NCBI RefSeq assembly: GCF_003711225.1
Contig: NZ_CP031030.1
Location: 372,001 to 436,000 of the forward strand
Direction of reading: 5' to 3'
Source: Runella sp. SP2
Lineage (GTDB): Bacteria > Bacteroidota > Bacteroidia > Cytophagales > Spirosomataceae
Length of the DNA stretch: 64,000 nucleotides
The number at the start of each line of letters is the position of its first letter. The first letter of the stretch is position 1. This document shows positions 1 to 8,341 of this stretch, piece after piece. The notes beneath the pieces are model-generated. The model did no database searches, was not told the origin of the DNA, and saw only the letters and a list, made by a program, of their open reading frames with translations. The position numbers and the translations under genes are program-made.

Positions 1-1
1 A

Positions 2-1003
2 CAGATTAAAACAGAAAGTTTTGAGTTTATTCATAACGGTAAAAAACTTAGGGGACTTCTGGATTTACCAATTGGACAAAAGCCGACTTCAGTAATTTTA
101 ATTGTTCAAGGTTACGGAAAAAGTAATATTGTAGAAGGAAATTGGTATTACGATTTACGCTCAAACTTTGTAAAACTTGGACTTGCTTGTGTTATTTGGG
201 ATAAACCTGGTTGTGGAAAAAGTGAAGGTGAATTTGACGTAAATCAAACAGTACAAAGTAGTGCTGATGAGGTTCTTTCTGCAATTAAAGAAATAGAAAG
301 TAAAAATATTGCAGGGGCTACCAATATTGGACTTTGGGGGATTAGCCGTGCAGGATGGATTTGCCCTTTGGTAATTCAAGAATATCCAAAAATTGCCTAT
401 TGGATTTCGGTGAGTGGAACAGATGATAAAGAAAATTTTGGCTACTTGCTTGAAACAAATCTTAGAATTGAAGGAAGAAGTGAAACTGAAATACAACTAT
501 TGGTTTCAGAATGGCAACGAGGTAATGATATATTTAGAAAAGGTGGGGCATTTGCTGAATATCAAAAAGCGACACAAAATCTAAGGAAGGATTCTTTTTG
601 GATTTTTTTAAACAATTCTTCAGAAACCGAAGAGTCCTATTTGTCTAAGCAGAAACAATTTATAAGTGAACATCATAAATTTGACAGAAAAACAGGACTA
701 ATGATATACGTTCCCAATTTTCGGAAAACGCTTATGAAAATTCAATGCCCTGTACTAGCAATTTTTGGAGAAAAAGACGCAAATATTAATTGGAGAGAAA
801 CGATTGCCCTCTATAAAGAAACAATAGGAAAAAGAACTAAAGCTAAGCTAACAATAAAGACTTATCCTGATTGTAACCATAACCTTAAAAGTTGCAAAAC
901 AGGTGGTATGAAAGAAACTATTGAAAACAGTAATAAATATCAACCACCATGTGATGGATATTTTGATACAATGTCGGAATGGTTTAAAAAAATAGTGCTC
1001 TAA
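2..1003 (+). CDS. alpha/beta hydrolase, 5'-partial
   Basis: The reading frame is open from base 2, so the true start lies before the window. The protein has an alpha/beta-hydrolase fold: a VILIVQGYG strand-loop near the visible N-terminus, a nucleophile elbow reading GISRAGW, an acid candidate in the segment FGEKDANINW, and a C-terminal histidine in PDCNHNL. This order matches serine hydrolases of the dienelactone hydrolase/acyl-peptidase-like group. The substrate cannot be told. The gene is AT-rich compared with metG. It is convergent with metG, and the two are separated by about 180 bp that contain a strong hairpin. Confidence 0.8.
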   Translation, partial: QIKTESFEFIHNGKKLRGLLDLPIGQKPTSVILIVQGYGKSNIVEGNWYYDLRSNFVKLGLACVIWDKPGCGKSEGEFDVNQTVQSSADEVLSAIKEIESKNIAGATNIGLWGISRAGWICPLVIQEYPKIAYWISVSGTDDKENFGYLLETNLRIEGRSETEIQLLVSEWQRGNDIFRKGGAFAEYQKATQNLRKDSFWIFLNNSSETEESYLSKQKQFISEHHKFDRKTGLMIYVPNFRKTLMKIQCPVLAIFGEKDANINWRETIALYKETIGKRTKAKLTIKTYPDCNHNLKSCKTGGMKETIENSNKYQPPCDGYFDTMSEWFKKIVL

Positions 1004-1119
1004 AAATAAAAAACTAACACCAATAACATCGCCTTCATAGCCGCTAAAAACCAAGCTATAAAACGCCCGTAAGCGCTTGGAAGGGGAGAAGTACGGCGAT
1101 CGTTTGATTGGTATTTTTA

Positions 1120-1160
1120 AAAAGTAAGCGGCTGCCCTTTTGGGGCAGCCGCTTACTTTT
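1120..1160 (-). terminator. Rho-independent terminator of metG
   Basis: An 18-bp perfect stem (AAAAGTAAGCGGCTGCCC with its complement) closes a 5-nt loop. On the minus strand it is followed by a T-rich run, so it fits termination of metG. It may also stop the converging hydrolase transcript. The rest of 1004-1119 shows nothing else. Confidence 0.85.
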
Positions 1161-1180
1161 AGAATCAGGTTCGAATCAAG

Positions 1181-3238
1181 TTACGAAATCGACGCGCCTG
1201 ACCACACTTCTTTGTGGGGCTGGAGTAGCGATAGGCTGCCGTCGCGGTCTTCGGCCATGAGAATCATCCCGTTAGATTCTTGTCCCATGATTTTGCGAGG
1301 GGCGAGGTTGGCGATGAACGTCACTTGGCGACCAATCATTTCTTCGGGTGAAAAATGTTTGGCAATTCCGCTCAGAATCGTGCGTTTTTCAAAGCCATCG
1401 TCCACCAAAAATTTCAATAATTTATCACTTTTAGGAACGCGTTCGGCTTCCAAAATGGTACCGATGCGAAGGTCTAATTTGGCAAAATCGTCGAACTGAA
1501 CCGTTGGTTTAAGTTCAGGGACGGATTTGGTCGCTAATTCGTTCATTTTCTTTGCGTCGTGCAGTTTTTGTACTTGTTTTTCGATGACCGAGTCCTCGAT
1601 TTTTTCAAACAATAAGAAAGCTTCGCCAATGGCTTGGCCTTCTGCCAACAGGTCGCTTCTGCCCGCTTCTTCCCACTGCTGTTGGCTGAGCGACAGTTGG
1701 TTGCGCAGCTTTTCGGCGGTAAACGGCAAGAAAGGCTCGCTCACGATGGCCAGGTTAGCGGCAATCTGAAGCGCAATGTGCATGATGGTATTTACGCGCT
1801 CGGCGTCGGTTTTAATGACTTGCCAAGGCTGGGTTTCGGCCAAGTATTTGTTGCCCAAACGCGCCAAATCCATCAACAACGCCAAGCCTTCGCGGAAACG
1901 ATAGTTTTCGAGGGCATCCCCAATTTTGACGGGGAGTTCGGCCAATGAAGCGAGCGTCTCACGGTCAAAATCCGTTAACTCACCCAAGGCAGGAACGCTA
2001 CCGTTGCAGTATTTGTGCGTTAAGACAACGGCACGGTTGACAAAATTGCCGTAAATCGCTACCAACTCGCTGTTGTTGCGGGTTTGGAAGTCTTTCCACG
2101 TAAACTCGCTGTCTTTGGTTTCGGGAGCATTGGCGGTCAATACGTAACGCAGAACGTCTTGTTTGTCAGGAAGTTCCTCTAAATATTCGTGCAACCAAAC
2201 GGCCCAGTTGCGAGAAGTTGAAATTTTATCGCCTTCCAAATTCATAAATTCGTTGGCAGGAACATTGTCGGGCAATAAATATTCATCTCCCATCGCCATG
2301 AGCGTAGCGGGGAAAATGATGCAGTGAAACACGATGTTGTCTTTGCCAATAAAGTGAATCAGCTTCGTATCTTCGTTGTCCGACTTTTTCCACCACGACT
2401 CCCAGCCTGCATCGGTGCCATTCTGCTGAATCAACCAATCTTTGGTGGCCGAAATGTACCCAATCGGCGCCTCAAACCACACGTAAAGCACTTTTCCGTC
2501 GGTATCGGCAAGGGGTACTTTGATGCCCCAGTCTAGGTCGCGGGTCATGGCGCGTGGCCGAAGACCTTCTTTTAACCACGACTGACACTGACCAAATACG
2601 TTGGTTTTCCATTCGGTATGGCTTCCTACGTATTTTTCCACGTCGGGTTGCATTTTGTCCAAAGGTAAGTACCAGTTTTTGGTCGATTTTAAGACAGGTT
2701 TTGAGCCCGAAAGTGTCGAATGTGGTTCTTTTAACTCCATTGGACTGAGGGCGGTTCCGCAGCGTTCGCACTGGTCACCGTAGGCGTTAGGGTTTGCACA
2801 AACGGGACAAGTTCCAACGATGTAGCGGTCGGCCAAAAACTGTTGTGCTACCTCGTCGTAATATTGTTCGCTGGTTTCTTCTACGAAGCCGTCTTTGTCG
2901 TAAATAGTCTTAAAAAACTCCTGCGACGTGCTGTGGTGAACAGGCAGGCTCGTGCGAGAGTAAACATCGAACGAAATCCCAAAATCAGCAAACGATTGCT
3001 TGATTTGCGTATAGTACTTATCGACTACTTCTTGGGGCGTAATTCCCTCTTTTTTTGCACGGATGGTGATGGGTACACCGTGTTCGTCGGTGCCGCTTAC
3101 AAAAGCTACATTGGCACCTTTGGCACGTAAGTACCGCACGTAAATATCGGCAGGAACATAACAACCTGCTAAGTGACCAATATGGATAGGGCCGTTGGCG
3201 TAAATGAGGGCCGCCGTAACGGTGTATTTCTTACTCAT
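1181..3238 (-). CDS. metG: methionyl-tRNA synthetase
   Basis: Class I aminoacyl-tRNA synthetase that charges tRNA-Met in the cytoplasm. The HIGH signature (PIHIGHLAG) is near residue 20, and a paired-cysteine zinc knuckle (CPVC, then CERCG) lies near residues 145-160. The KMSKS-loop equivalent reads KISTS. The C-terminal 110 residues form the tRNA-binding OB fold (Trbp111/EMAP II type, [11 protein letters not shown]), which is appended in many Bacteroidota. I chose the ATG at 3238 (MSKKYTV). An in-frame ATG at 3253 would add five residues but sits only 12 bp from a good -7 promoter box at 3265-3272. The length of about 685 residues is normal for MetRS with the C-terminal domain. Confidence 0.97.
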   Translation of the reverse strand: MSKKYTVTAALIYANGPIHIGHLAGCYVPADIYVRYLRAKGANVAFVSGTDEHGVPITIRAKKEGITPQEVVDKYYTQIKQSFADFGISFDVYSRTSLPVHHSTSQEFFKTIYDKDGFVEETSEQYYDEVAQQFLADRYIVGTCPVCANPNAYGDQCERCGTALSPMELKEPHSTLSGSKPVLKSTKNWYLPLDKMQPDVEKYVGSHTEWKTNVFGQCQSWLKEGLRPRAMTRDLDWGIKVPLADTDGKVLYVWFEAPIGYISATKDWLIQQNGTDAGWESWWKKSDNEDTKLIHFIGKDNIVFHCIIFPATLMAMGDEYLLPDNVPANEFMNLEGDKISTSRNWAVWLHEYLEELPDKQDVLRYVLTANAPETKDSEFTWKDFQTRNNSELVAIYGNFVNRAVVLTHKYCNGSVPALGELTDFDRETLASLAELPVKIGDALENYRFREGLALLMDLARLGNKYLAETQPWQVIKTDAERVNTIMHIALQIAANLAIVSEPFLPFTAEKLRNQLSLSQQQWEEAGRSDLLAEGQAIGEAFLLFEKIEDSVIEKQVQKLHDAKKMNELATKSVPELKPTVQFDDFAKLDLRIGTILEAERVPKSDKLLKFLVDDGFEKRTILSGIAKHFSPEEMIGRQVTFIANLAPRKIMGQESNGMILMAEDRDGSLSLLQPHKEVWSGASIS

Positions 3239-3264
3239 GGGATAATAAGTCAAATTTGAGGCTG

Positions 3265-3272
3265 CAAAAATA
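3265..3272 (-). promoter_or_regulatory. candidate -7 promoter box for metG
   Basis: On the minus strand this reads TATTTTTG, an exact match to the Bacteroidota -7 consensus TAnnTTTG, 27 bp before the ATG at 3238. No clear -33 TTTG was found at the right distance, so this is a candidate only. Confidence 0.4.
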
Positions 3273-3301
3273 GTAAAATAGCGTGGGAATGGAGAATTGT
3301 T

Positions 3302-3309
3302 TAACTTTG
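3302..3309 (+). promoter_or_regulatory. candidate -7 promoter box for the cytochrome-like gene
   Basis: TAACTTTG matches TAnnTTTG exactly and ends 25 bp before the ATG at 3335. No convincing -33 element is visible. Confidence 0.4.
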
Positions 3310-3334
3310 ATGCAGTGCCAATTTTGAGTTAACT

Positions 3335-3853
3335 ATGAAAAATTTTATACAACAGTTGTACTTGGCAGGAAGTATGTTGGCGTTGGGAATCGCGCTGGAG
3401 CGCTGTACGCCCAAAGAAACGCCCGTTTCTGTACCCCAAGCGGCCTCGTTTGATTTGCTTCAAGACCGTATTTTGACGCCCACTTGCGCCACTGCGGGCT
3501 GTCATGCGTCGGAGCAGACGAGCACATTTGCGCAACACGGTTTGGTGTTGGCCAAGGGAAAATCGTATGATTTTTTGGTAAACAAAGACCCTAAAAACAC
3601 CAATGCCCGCACTGACAAACTAAAGCTAGTGACGCCTTATTTTTCGCTGCAAAGTCTTTTTTATCATAAATTGGTTTGGGGAGACAGTGGTCACCACAGT
3701 GGATTAAGTTACGGGAATCCCATGCCGCTCAACGGAAAAGCGCTTTATAAAGGACAAATTGAGTTTGTGCGGCGGTGGATCGAAGCGGGCGCTCCTCGTA
3801 CGGGTAGCGTAGTGGATACCACACTCTTGAATGACAAAACACCAAGTTTTTAA
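3335..3853 (+). CDS. c-type cytochrome-like lipoprotein with CX4CH motif
   Basis: A 172-residue exported protein. The N-terminal hydrophobic stretch ends in LERC, so residue 24 may be the lipidated cysteine, although the lipobox is poor. Near residue 51 the motif CATAGCH (CX4CH) could bind haem c. It is followed by an axial-methionine candidate in NPMPLNG and the segment FVRRWIEAGAP. This C-terminal pattern (MPxxG, then I/V-x-x-WIxxGAP) is typical of the single-domain cytochrome-like proteins common in Cytophagales. CX4CH is not the canonical CXXCH, so haem attachment is unproven. The gene stands alone, with its own -7 box. Confidence 0.65.
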   Translation: MKNFIQQLYLAGSMLALGIALERCTPKETPVSVPQAASFDLLQDRILTPTCATAGCHASEQTSTFAQHGLVLAKGKSYDFLVNKDPKNTNARTDKLKLVTPYFSLQSLFYHKLVWGDSGHHSGLSYGNPMPLNGKALYKGQIEFVRRWIEAGAPRTGSVVDTTLLNDKTPSF

Positions 3854-3870
3854 GGTATGTGCGTGGCGTG

Positions 3871-3997
3871 CGTCGGGGTACTCATACCCCGACGACCTAC
3901 TTGCGCAGGCTACTCAGCGGGGTATGAGTACCCCGCTGCACAGTTGACGACCTATTTGCGCAGGCTATTCAGCGGGGTATGAGTACCCCGCTGCACA
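3871..3997. repeat. two 52-bp direct repeats with three GGGGTA/TACCCC hairpins
   Basis: Copies at 3891-3942 and 3946-3997 differ at only two positions. Each holds a 10-bp stem (CAGCGGGGTA / TACCCCGCTG) with a TGAG loop. A related hairpin at 3871-3894 has stem CGTCGGGGTA and the complementary loop CTCA. The block lies between convergent genes, so it can act as a terminator, but the repeat design suggests a dispersed REP-like element. Confidence 0.8.
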
Positions 3998-4002
3998 AAT
4001 AC

Positions 4003-4896
4003 TTAAAACCAGTACTTTATTTTGTCGCGGGTACGTTTGAAACGAAGCGCGGTACTTTCGGCGGGTTCGCTCAGAATACCTTTGTAATAAGCGTTTTGGG
4101 TTGAGCGCTGAAATTGAAGGTAATAATCAAAAAACGTACGAGCTGAAATTCGCCATTTTTGGTAAAACTGCTTGCTACCGTCGTTCTTTTTGATGCGCGA
4201 TACGCTCTTCGACATAAAGTGATAGACAAGACTATCGCCGATGCCCCTAAAGTTACGTACTCCTACGGCCCAAAGTTTTCTGCAAATATCAGGGTCGGAA
4301 TACATGCCAGGACTAAATTCGACGCTGAAGCCGCCAATCAAATTCCACATCCGTCGGTGCATGATACTTGGTGGGTAATTGGCGCCCTGCCAGTCGGGAA
4401 TAATCAAACTCGACCATTCATTCAGCAATTGTTCTTCCTTAAAATTCTCGACGCTATCGCCATAATTATGCGGAGAAGAAACATTGCCGCTGTGTGCGTC
4501 AATGCGTTCAATCATGGTTGATGAAAAGTAAAAATCGTCGCTTCCATAATCCGTTACAGCCCGAAAAAGCCGCTTGTCCCATTCGGGGCACACATACATA
4601 TCGTCGTTGATATAGACGATATAATCGGCTTTAGAAAGCGTAAAAGCGGCATTGCAAGCAACGCAGATTCCGACATTTTCGGCCGTGTGGGTGAAGTCAA
4701 GCTGTTGTTGTTTGGCCCAGGCCACAGTGCCATCGGAGCCGTCGTTGATGTGGAGAATAATCTGGTGGTTGTAAGTGGAGTTTTTGCGGATGCTCTCAAC
4801 GCAAAGTTTGACCAGTGAAAGATTATTCCAAGTAGGAATGAGGATGGAGAAAAGTGGTTTTTCTCCATCCGAGTGTTGTTCATAATGGATGTGCAT
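4003..4896 (-). CDS. family 2 glycosyltransferase
   Basis: A 297-residue GT-A fold transferase. The N-terminus has the family opening (FSILIPTWNN), then NDGSDG at the nucleotide-binding turn. YINDDMYV near residue 95 contains the DXD-like metal and sugar-nucleotide site, and GANYPPSIMHRR lies in the acceptor region. It has no signal peptide or transmembrane segment, so it is probably cytoplasmic or peripheral. The donor and acceptor sugars are unknown. It lies 24 bp downstream of the M1 peptidase gene on the same strand, but the two have no obvious functional link. Confidence 0.85.
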   Translation of the reverse strand: MHIHYEQHSDGEKPLFSILIPTWNNLSLVKLCVESIRKNSTYNHQIILHINDGSDGTVAWAKQQQLDFTHTAENVGICVACNAAFTLSKADYIVYINDDMYVCPEWDKRLFRAVTDYGSDDFYFSSTMIERIDAHSGNVSSPHNYGDSVENFKEEQLLNEWSSLIIPDWQGANYPPSIMHRRMWNLIGGFSVEFSPGMYSDPDICRKLWAVGVRNFRGIGDSLVYHFMSKSVSRIKKNDGSKQFYQKWRISARTFFDYYLQFQRSTQNAYYKGILSEPAESTALRFKRTRDKIKYWF

Positions 4897-4920
4897 ACGT
4901 CGTAAGAATGGTGTAATGAT

Positions 4921-6549
4921 TTATTCTAATTTTTTTATTTCTACATAAAAATTAGGGTCTATCATCACAGCGCTTGCCTTAGCGACTTTGAGTGTTTTCC
5001 AATCAGAATTTGGCTGTAGTGTCTTCCAATTATCGCCAATTTTTAATTTTACTGGCATCTCAAAACCTGCTACGCAATTGCTCCAGCGATACGAAAGTTG
5101 TTTGCCTTCGAGTTTGTACTCTAACGTTGGAATGCGAACATCGCGGAGATACTGGTCAAACACTTTCGACAGATTTATTCCCGCTTGTGCGCTCATATAC
5201 TCTTCAATTTGTGGTGACGTAACGGTCTGGTGGTAAAACGTCTTATTCAATCCGCGCAAGATGCCGCGCCACTTCTCGTCGTCGTTCACAATTTGTCGAA
5301 TGGTATGGAGCATGTTTCCGCCTTTGTAGTACATATCGCCCGAGCCACTGTGATTAACACCATATACGCCAATAATCGGCTTGTCGTTGCGAATTAATTT
5401 CCGACAACCAATCACATATTCCGCCCCCGCTTGCTTACCGTGGTGATACTCAGTGTATAAGTTTTCCGAATAATTAGTAAAACTTTCGTGGATCCACATG
5501 TCTGCTATGTCTTTGTAGGTAATATTATTGGCAAACCACTCGTGCCCTGATTCGTGGATGATGATAAAATCCCACTTCAAGCCCCAGCCCGTTGCCGAAA
5601 GGTCGCGGCCGAGGTAGCCGTTTTGGTAGCCGTTGCCGTACGTCACTGAGCTTTGGTGTTCCATGCCCAAATAAGGTACTTCGACGAGTTTAAACCCATC
5701 TTCATAAAACGGATACGGCCCAAACCAATGTTCAAACGCTTTGAGCATCGACCTCGCTTGTTGGAATTGGACTTTGGCTTTTTCTACGTTTTCGGGTAGT
5801 GCATAAAACGACAGGTCGAGTTTCCCTTTTTCGCCTTCAAAGGTTTCGCTCCAGCTCACGTAGTTGCCGATGTTTACGTTTACGCCGTAATTGTTGATGG
5901 GATTCTGAACATACCAATGAAAAGTGCGCCACCCGTCGGCGTTGTTGGTAATACTACTTAAACGCCCGTTGGAAACATCCGTCAGGCCTGGCGGCACCGT
6001 GATGCTGATTTTCATGCTGTCGGGCTCATCATACATGTGGTCTTTGCAAGGCCACCACACACTCGCTCCCAAGCCTTGGCAAGAAGTTGCCACAAATGGT
6101 TGCCCATTTTGGTCACGCTTCCAAGAAAAACCACCGTCCCACGGAGCACGTTTCGCGATGCGAGGTCGGCCACCATAATACACCGTGATTTCTTCTTGGG
6201 CATTGGCTTTTTGGGGTTTTGTCAACGTGATAAAAAAAGCGTCACCATCGCGCTTGTAAGTGAGCTCCTGACCGTCTTGTGTAATTTTAGAAATCGTTAG
6301 GGGGCGTTGAAGGTCGATTTGGAGCACTTGTGAAGGCTGAATTACTTTGTAGCGAACAGTTACACTGCCGCCAATCGTACTATCGGCAGGGTTGATGCGG
6401 GTGTTGAGGTGATAAAACTGCAAATCCCACCAAGCACGTTCTTTGGTAATGCTGCCCCGCAGCGTATCGTCGTGCGTGAAGGTGTATTTTTGGGCGAAAA
6501 GGGTGAAGGAAAAAATAGAAAATAGCAGAGCTAGACGAAAAATTTTCAT
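4921..6549 (-). CDS. M1 family zinc metallopeptidase, exported
   Basis: A signal peptide (residues 1-19) precedes the N-terminal beta domain of an aminopeptidase N-like M1 enzyme. The zinc site HESGH is at 332-336, with the third ligand Glu in WIHESFTNY at 355, giving the family spacing HEXXH-18-E. The exopeptidase loop reads GMEHQ at 295-299, where most members have GAMEN. At 542 residues it lacks the long C-terminal helical domain of E. coli PepN, as is common for Bacteroidota periplasmic M1 enzymes. It probably trims peptides in the periplasm. Confidence 0.92.
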   Translation of the reverse strand: MKIFRLALLFSIFSFTLFAQKYTFTHDDTLRGSITKERAWWDLQFYHLNTRINPADSTIGGSVTVRYKVIQPSQVLQIDLQRPLTISKITQDGQELTYKRDGDAFFITLTKPQKANAQEEITVYYGGRPRIAKRAPWDGGFSWKRDQNGQPFVATSCQGLGASVWWPCKDHMYDEPDSMKISITVPPGLTDVSNGRLSSITNNADGWRTFHWYVQNPINNYGVNVNIGNYVSWSETFEGEKGKLDLSFYALPENVEKAKVQFQQARSMLKAFEHWFGPYPFYEDGFKLVEVPYLGMEHQSSVTYGNGYQNGYLGRDLSATGWGLKWDFIIIHESGHEWFANNITYKDIADMWIHESFTNYSENLYTEYHHGKQAGAEYVIGCRKLIRNDKPIIGVYGVNHSGSGDMYYKGGNMLHTIRQIVNDDEKWRGILRGLNKTFYHQTVTSPQIEEYMSAQAGINLSKVFDQYLRDVRIPTLEYKLEGKQLSYRWSNCVAGFEMPVKLKIGDNWKTLQPNSDWKTLKVAKASAVMIDPNFYVEIKKLE

Positions 6550-6637
6550 ATTAGAAGAGCGCTTGTAGTTTGCCTGGGAATCCAGTTTGGGATGAAAAAT
6601 GCTTTTGATAAAGCAATAATACCAGTTTGTAGGGCAA

Positions 6638-6673
6638 AAAAAAATCCGAGCGGGAAGCCCACTCGGATTTTTA
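6638..6673 (-). terminator. terminator of the PNPOx-DinB-cupin operon
   Basis: The stem AATCCGAG/CTCGGATT extends into CGGG/CCCA. On the minus strand it is followed by a run of nine T, which makes a strong intrinsic terminator for the cupin gene. The stretch 6674-6762 is AT-rich with no other recognised element. Confidence 0.8.
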
Positions 6674-6762
6674 ACCTTTACTCAACGTTATGAAAAACTC
6701 TATAGCTTAGACTATAGGTCGAATACAAGGTCACAATTTTTTTTTATTTTTTTTAAAAAGTT

Positions 6763-7068
6763 TTAAAAAAATAGTACCCAAGTCGAAAAATCTTCTGAAA
6801 AACGAGTGAATTTGTGGGCTGCATGGGCAGGTACAAACAAAAAATCGCCCGTTTCTACTTCGGTCACATTTCCTTCTAACTCAAACGTTGCGCTCCCTGA
6901 TGCGATGATGTAAGCTTCGTCGCGGTCGTGGGGAGTTTGTTTGTCCGCAAGGTGTGGTTTGTAAAGTTCCACTTCTAAGTTGCTACGCCGAAACAACGAG
7001 ATAAATTCCTCGGGGTGTTGACTGAGTTTTTGAGACGCTTCTGCCAAGCTAATTTTGTTTGCGAACAT
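6763..7068 (-). CDS. single-domain cupin protein
   Basis: A 101-residue cupin_2 protein. The conserved strands contain TPHDRDEAYIIASGSA (first motif with the His and Glu ligand set) and FVPAHAAHKF (second motif with the His ligand). Such small cupins bind a metal and either sense or isomerise small molecules; the ligand here is unknown. It is the last gene of a three-gene operon, 18 bp after the DinB-like gene, and is followed by a strong terminator. Confidence 0.85.
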   Translation of the reverse strand: MFANKISLAEASQKLSQHPEEFISLFRRSNLEVELYKPHLADKQTPHDRDEAYIIASGSATFELEGNVTEVETGDFLFVPAHAAHKFTRFSEDFSTWVLFF

Positions 7069-7086
7069 GATGGTAGTAAGTGAACC

Positions 7087-7608
7087 TTAAATCAACGGAA
7101 AATAACGCTCTTCCAACACTCGTAAGTGGTGAATGGGGTGGCCAATCAACACAAACCCTAAAGCTAAGGGAGAAATTTGCTGGTTAAAACTAACGCCCGA
7201 ACGGTGGAACATCTCGTCGCTGAAACTTTTAAAAAGTGCGATGGTTGACTGACGAACTACGGCAAATTCATCCAGCAAATCGTCCAACGTGCGTTGGTTA
7301 GCGGTGGTGTTGGCACCGAACAAATCTTCGTCGTATCCTGGCAGACTCGTTTTGTCGTTGCGGGCAAAACGCATTGCTCGATAAGACATAATGCGCTCGT
7401 TATCAATCAAATGTTGGATGATGTCCTTGGCCGTCCATTTGCCAGGTGCATAGACTTGGTCGCCAAGTGCCTCCAGTTTTTCTTTGATTTCGGGCGCGTG
7501 ATAAAGGCCAGCCGTTGCCTCCAGACCGTCGATGATGTCAATGTCATCAACGAGCAAGATGTAGCGGTCAAAGAACTGGGGCATGTGTTGGATGTCGGAA
7601 CGTTTCAT
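7087..7608 (-). CDS. DinB/YfiT-like four-helix protein
   Basis: A 173-residue protein of the DinB_2 superfamily. Candidate metal-binding histidines lie in DIIQHLIDNE (near residue 66) and in GHPIHHLRVLEERY near the C-terminus, the typical three-His arrangement of putative thiol-dependent S-transferases. Substrate and thiol are unknown. Its ATG overlaps the stop of the upstream flavoprotein gene by 2 bp, so translation is probably coupled. Confidence 0.85.
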   Translation of the reverse strand: MKRSDIQHMPQFFDRYILLVDDIDIIDGLEATAGLYHAPEIKEKLEALGDQVYAPGKWTAKDIIQHLIDNERIMSYRAMRFARNDKTSLPGYDEDLFGANTTANQRTLDDLLDEFAVVRQSTIALFKSFSDEMFHRSGVSFNQQISPLALGFVLIGHPIHHLRVLEERYFPLI

Positions 7609-8243
7609 GAGGGTAGGTGAGTTAAATGTTCGGGTAAAGATACATTTTTACTGAATTCATTCCCCACGGGAGTTTCGCGAACGGTACGTAGCGGAATCAG
7701 CCCCGACCAAATCGGCAGTTCTTGGTCTTCTTCGTCGTCTTTAGGCATTCCTGTGCGTAGCTTTGCCGATGCTTCTGCAATGGGAAACGACAAAACGGTG
7801 GTTTTACGAACTTCGCTTTCCGTCATGGGGCGCAGGTATTCCCAACTGTTTGGGACAATTTTTTCTGTGACCCAACGGAGTGCGTCCCATTTAAGGGTAG
7901 CGTCTTCTACTTTTTCGGCGTTAGAAAAAACCACGACCGAACGATAATTGACCGAATGATGAAAGGCTGATTTGGCCACCACCAAGGCATCAGTCAACAT
8001 GACCGAAATACAAACGGGAACGCCTTTTTCTAGTTCTCGAATAAAATGACTCCCTACTGAACCATGAATATAAATACGGTCTTCGTAGCGGGCAAATGCC
8101 GTAGGAAGTGCAAAAGGTTGTCCGTCGATGGTAAAACTTACGGTACAAAACATCGATTCGTCCAAAATCGAATAAACGGTTTCTTCGTCGTACTGAGCGC
8201 GTTTGGCCAAACGGCTTGGAGTTGTGCGTGGTGTTGGCTGCAT
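7605..8243 (-). CDS. pyridoxamine 5'-phosphate oxidase-like flavoprotein
   Basis: A split-barrel FMN-binding protein of the Pyridox_ox_2/NimA-like group: CTVSFTIDGQPFALPTAFARYED followed by YIHGSVGSHFIRELEKG covers the conserved flavin-binding strands. I use the ATG at 8243. A TTG seven codons earlier falls inside a TACTTTTG box (8262-8269) that is probably the promoter. The family includes B6-vitamer oxidases and various flavin reductases, and the real substrate cannot be told. It heads an operon and is divergent from an M20 hydrolase-MocR pair, which points to a B6- or amino-acid-linked role. Confidence 0.85.
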   Translation of the reverse strand: MQPTPRTTPSRLAKRAQYDEETVYSILDESMFCTVSFTIDGQPFALPTAFARYEDRIYIHGSVGSHFIRELEKGVPVCISVMLTDALVVAKSAFHHSVNYRSVVVFSNAEKVEDATLKWDALRWVTEKIVPNSWEYLRPMTESEVRKTTVLSFPIAEASAKLRTGMPKDDEEDQELPIWSGLIPLRTVRETPVGNEFSKNVSLPEHLTHLPS

Positions 8244-8261
8244 GGGTTGGTTTTTTTTTGA

Positions 8262-8269
8262 CAAAAGTA
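8262..8269 (-). promoter_or_regulatory. candidate -7 promoter box for the flavoprotein operon
   Basis: Read on the minus strand it is TACTTTTG, which matches TAnnTTTG, 19 bp before the ATG at 8243. This supports the ATG over the TTG start at 8264. No -33 element was recognised. Confidence 0.4.
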
Positions 8270-8293
8270 TATCTTTACTGGATTGCTATACGT

Positions 8294-8326
8294 GTCCACT
8301 TTTAATAAAGTAAGTAGTCCACTTTT
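8294..8326. promoter_or_regulatory. direct repeat GTCCACTTTT, candidate MocR operator
   Basis: Two identical decamers, GTCCACTTTT, at 8294-8303 and 8317-8326 are spaced 23 bp start to start, about two helical turns. They lie in the 98-bp divergent promoter between the flavoprotein operon and the amidohydrolase-MocR operon. Known MocR regulators (GabR, PdxR) bind direct repeats in divergent promoters, so this is the natural site for the regulator at 9778-11235. Confidence 0.55.
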
Positions 8327-8341
8327 TAACCTAAACAAACG

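Noticed and set aside
161-496. A 111-residue open frame on the minus strand
   Set aside because: It overlaps the alpha/beta hydrolase completely and contains no recognisable domain.
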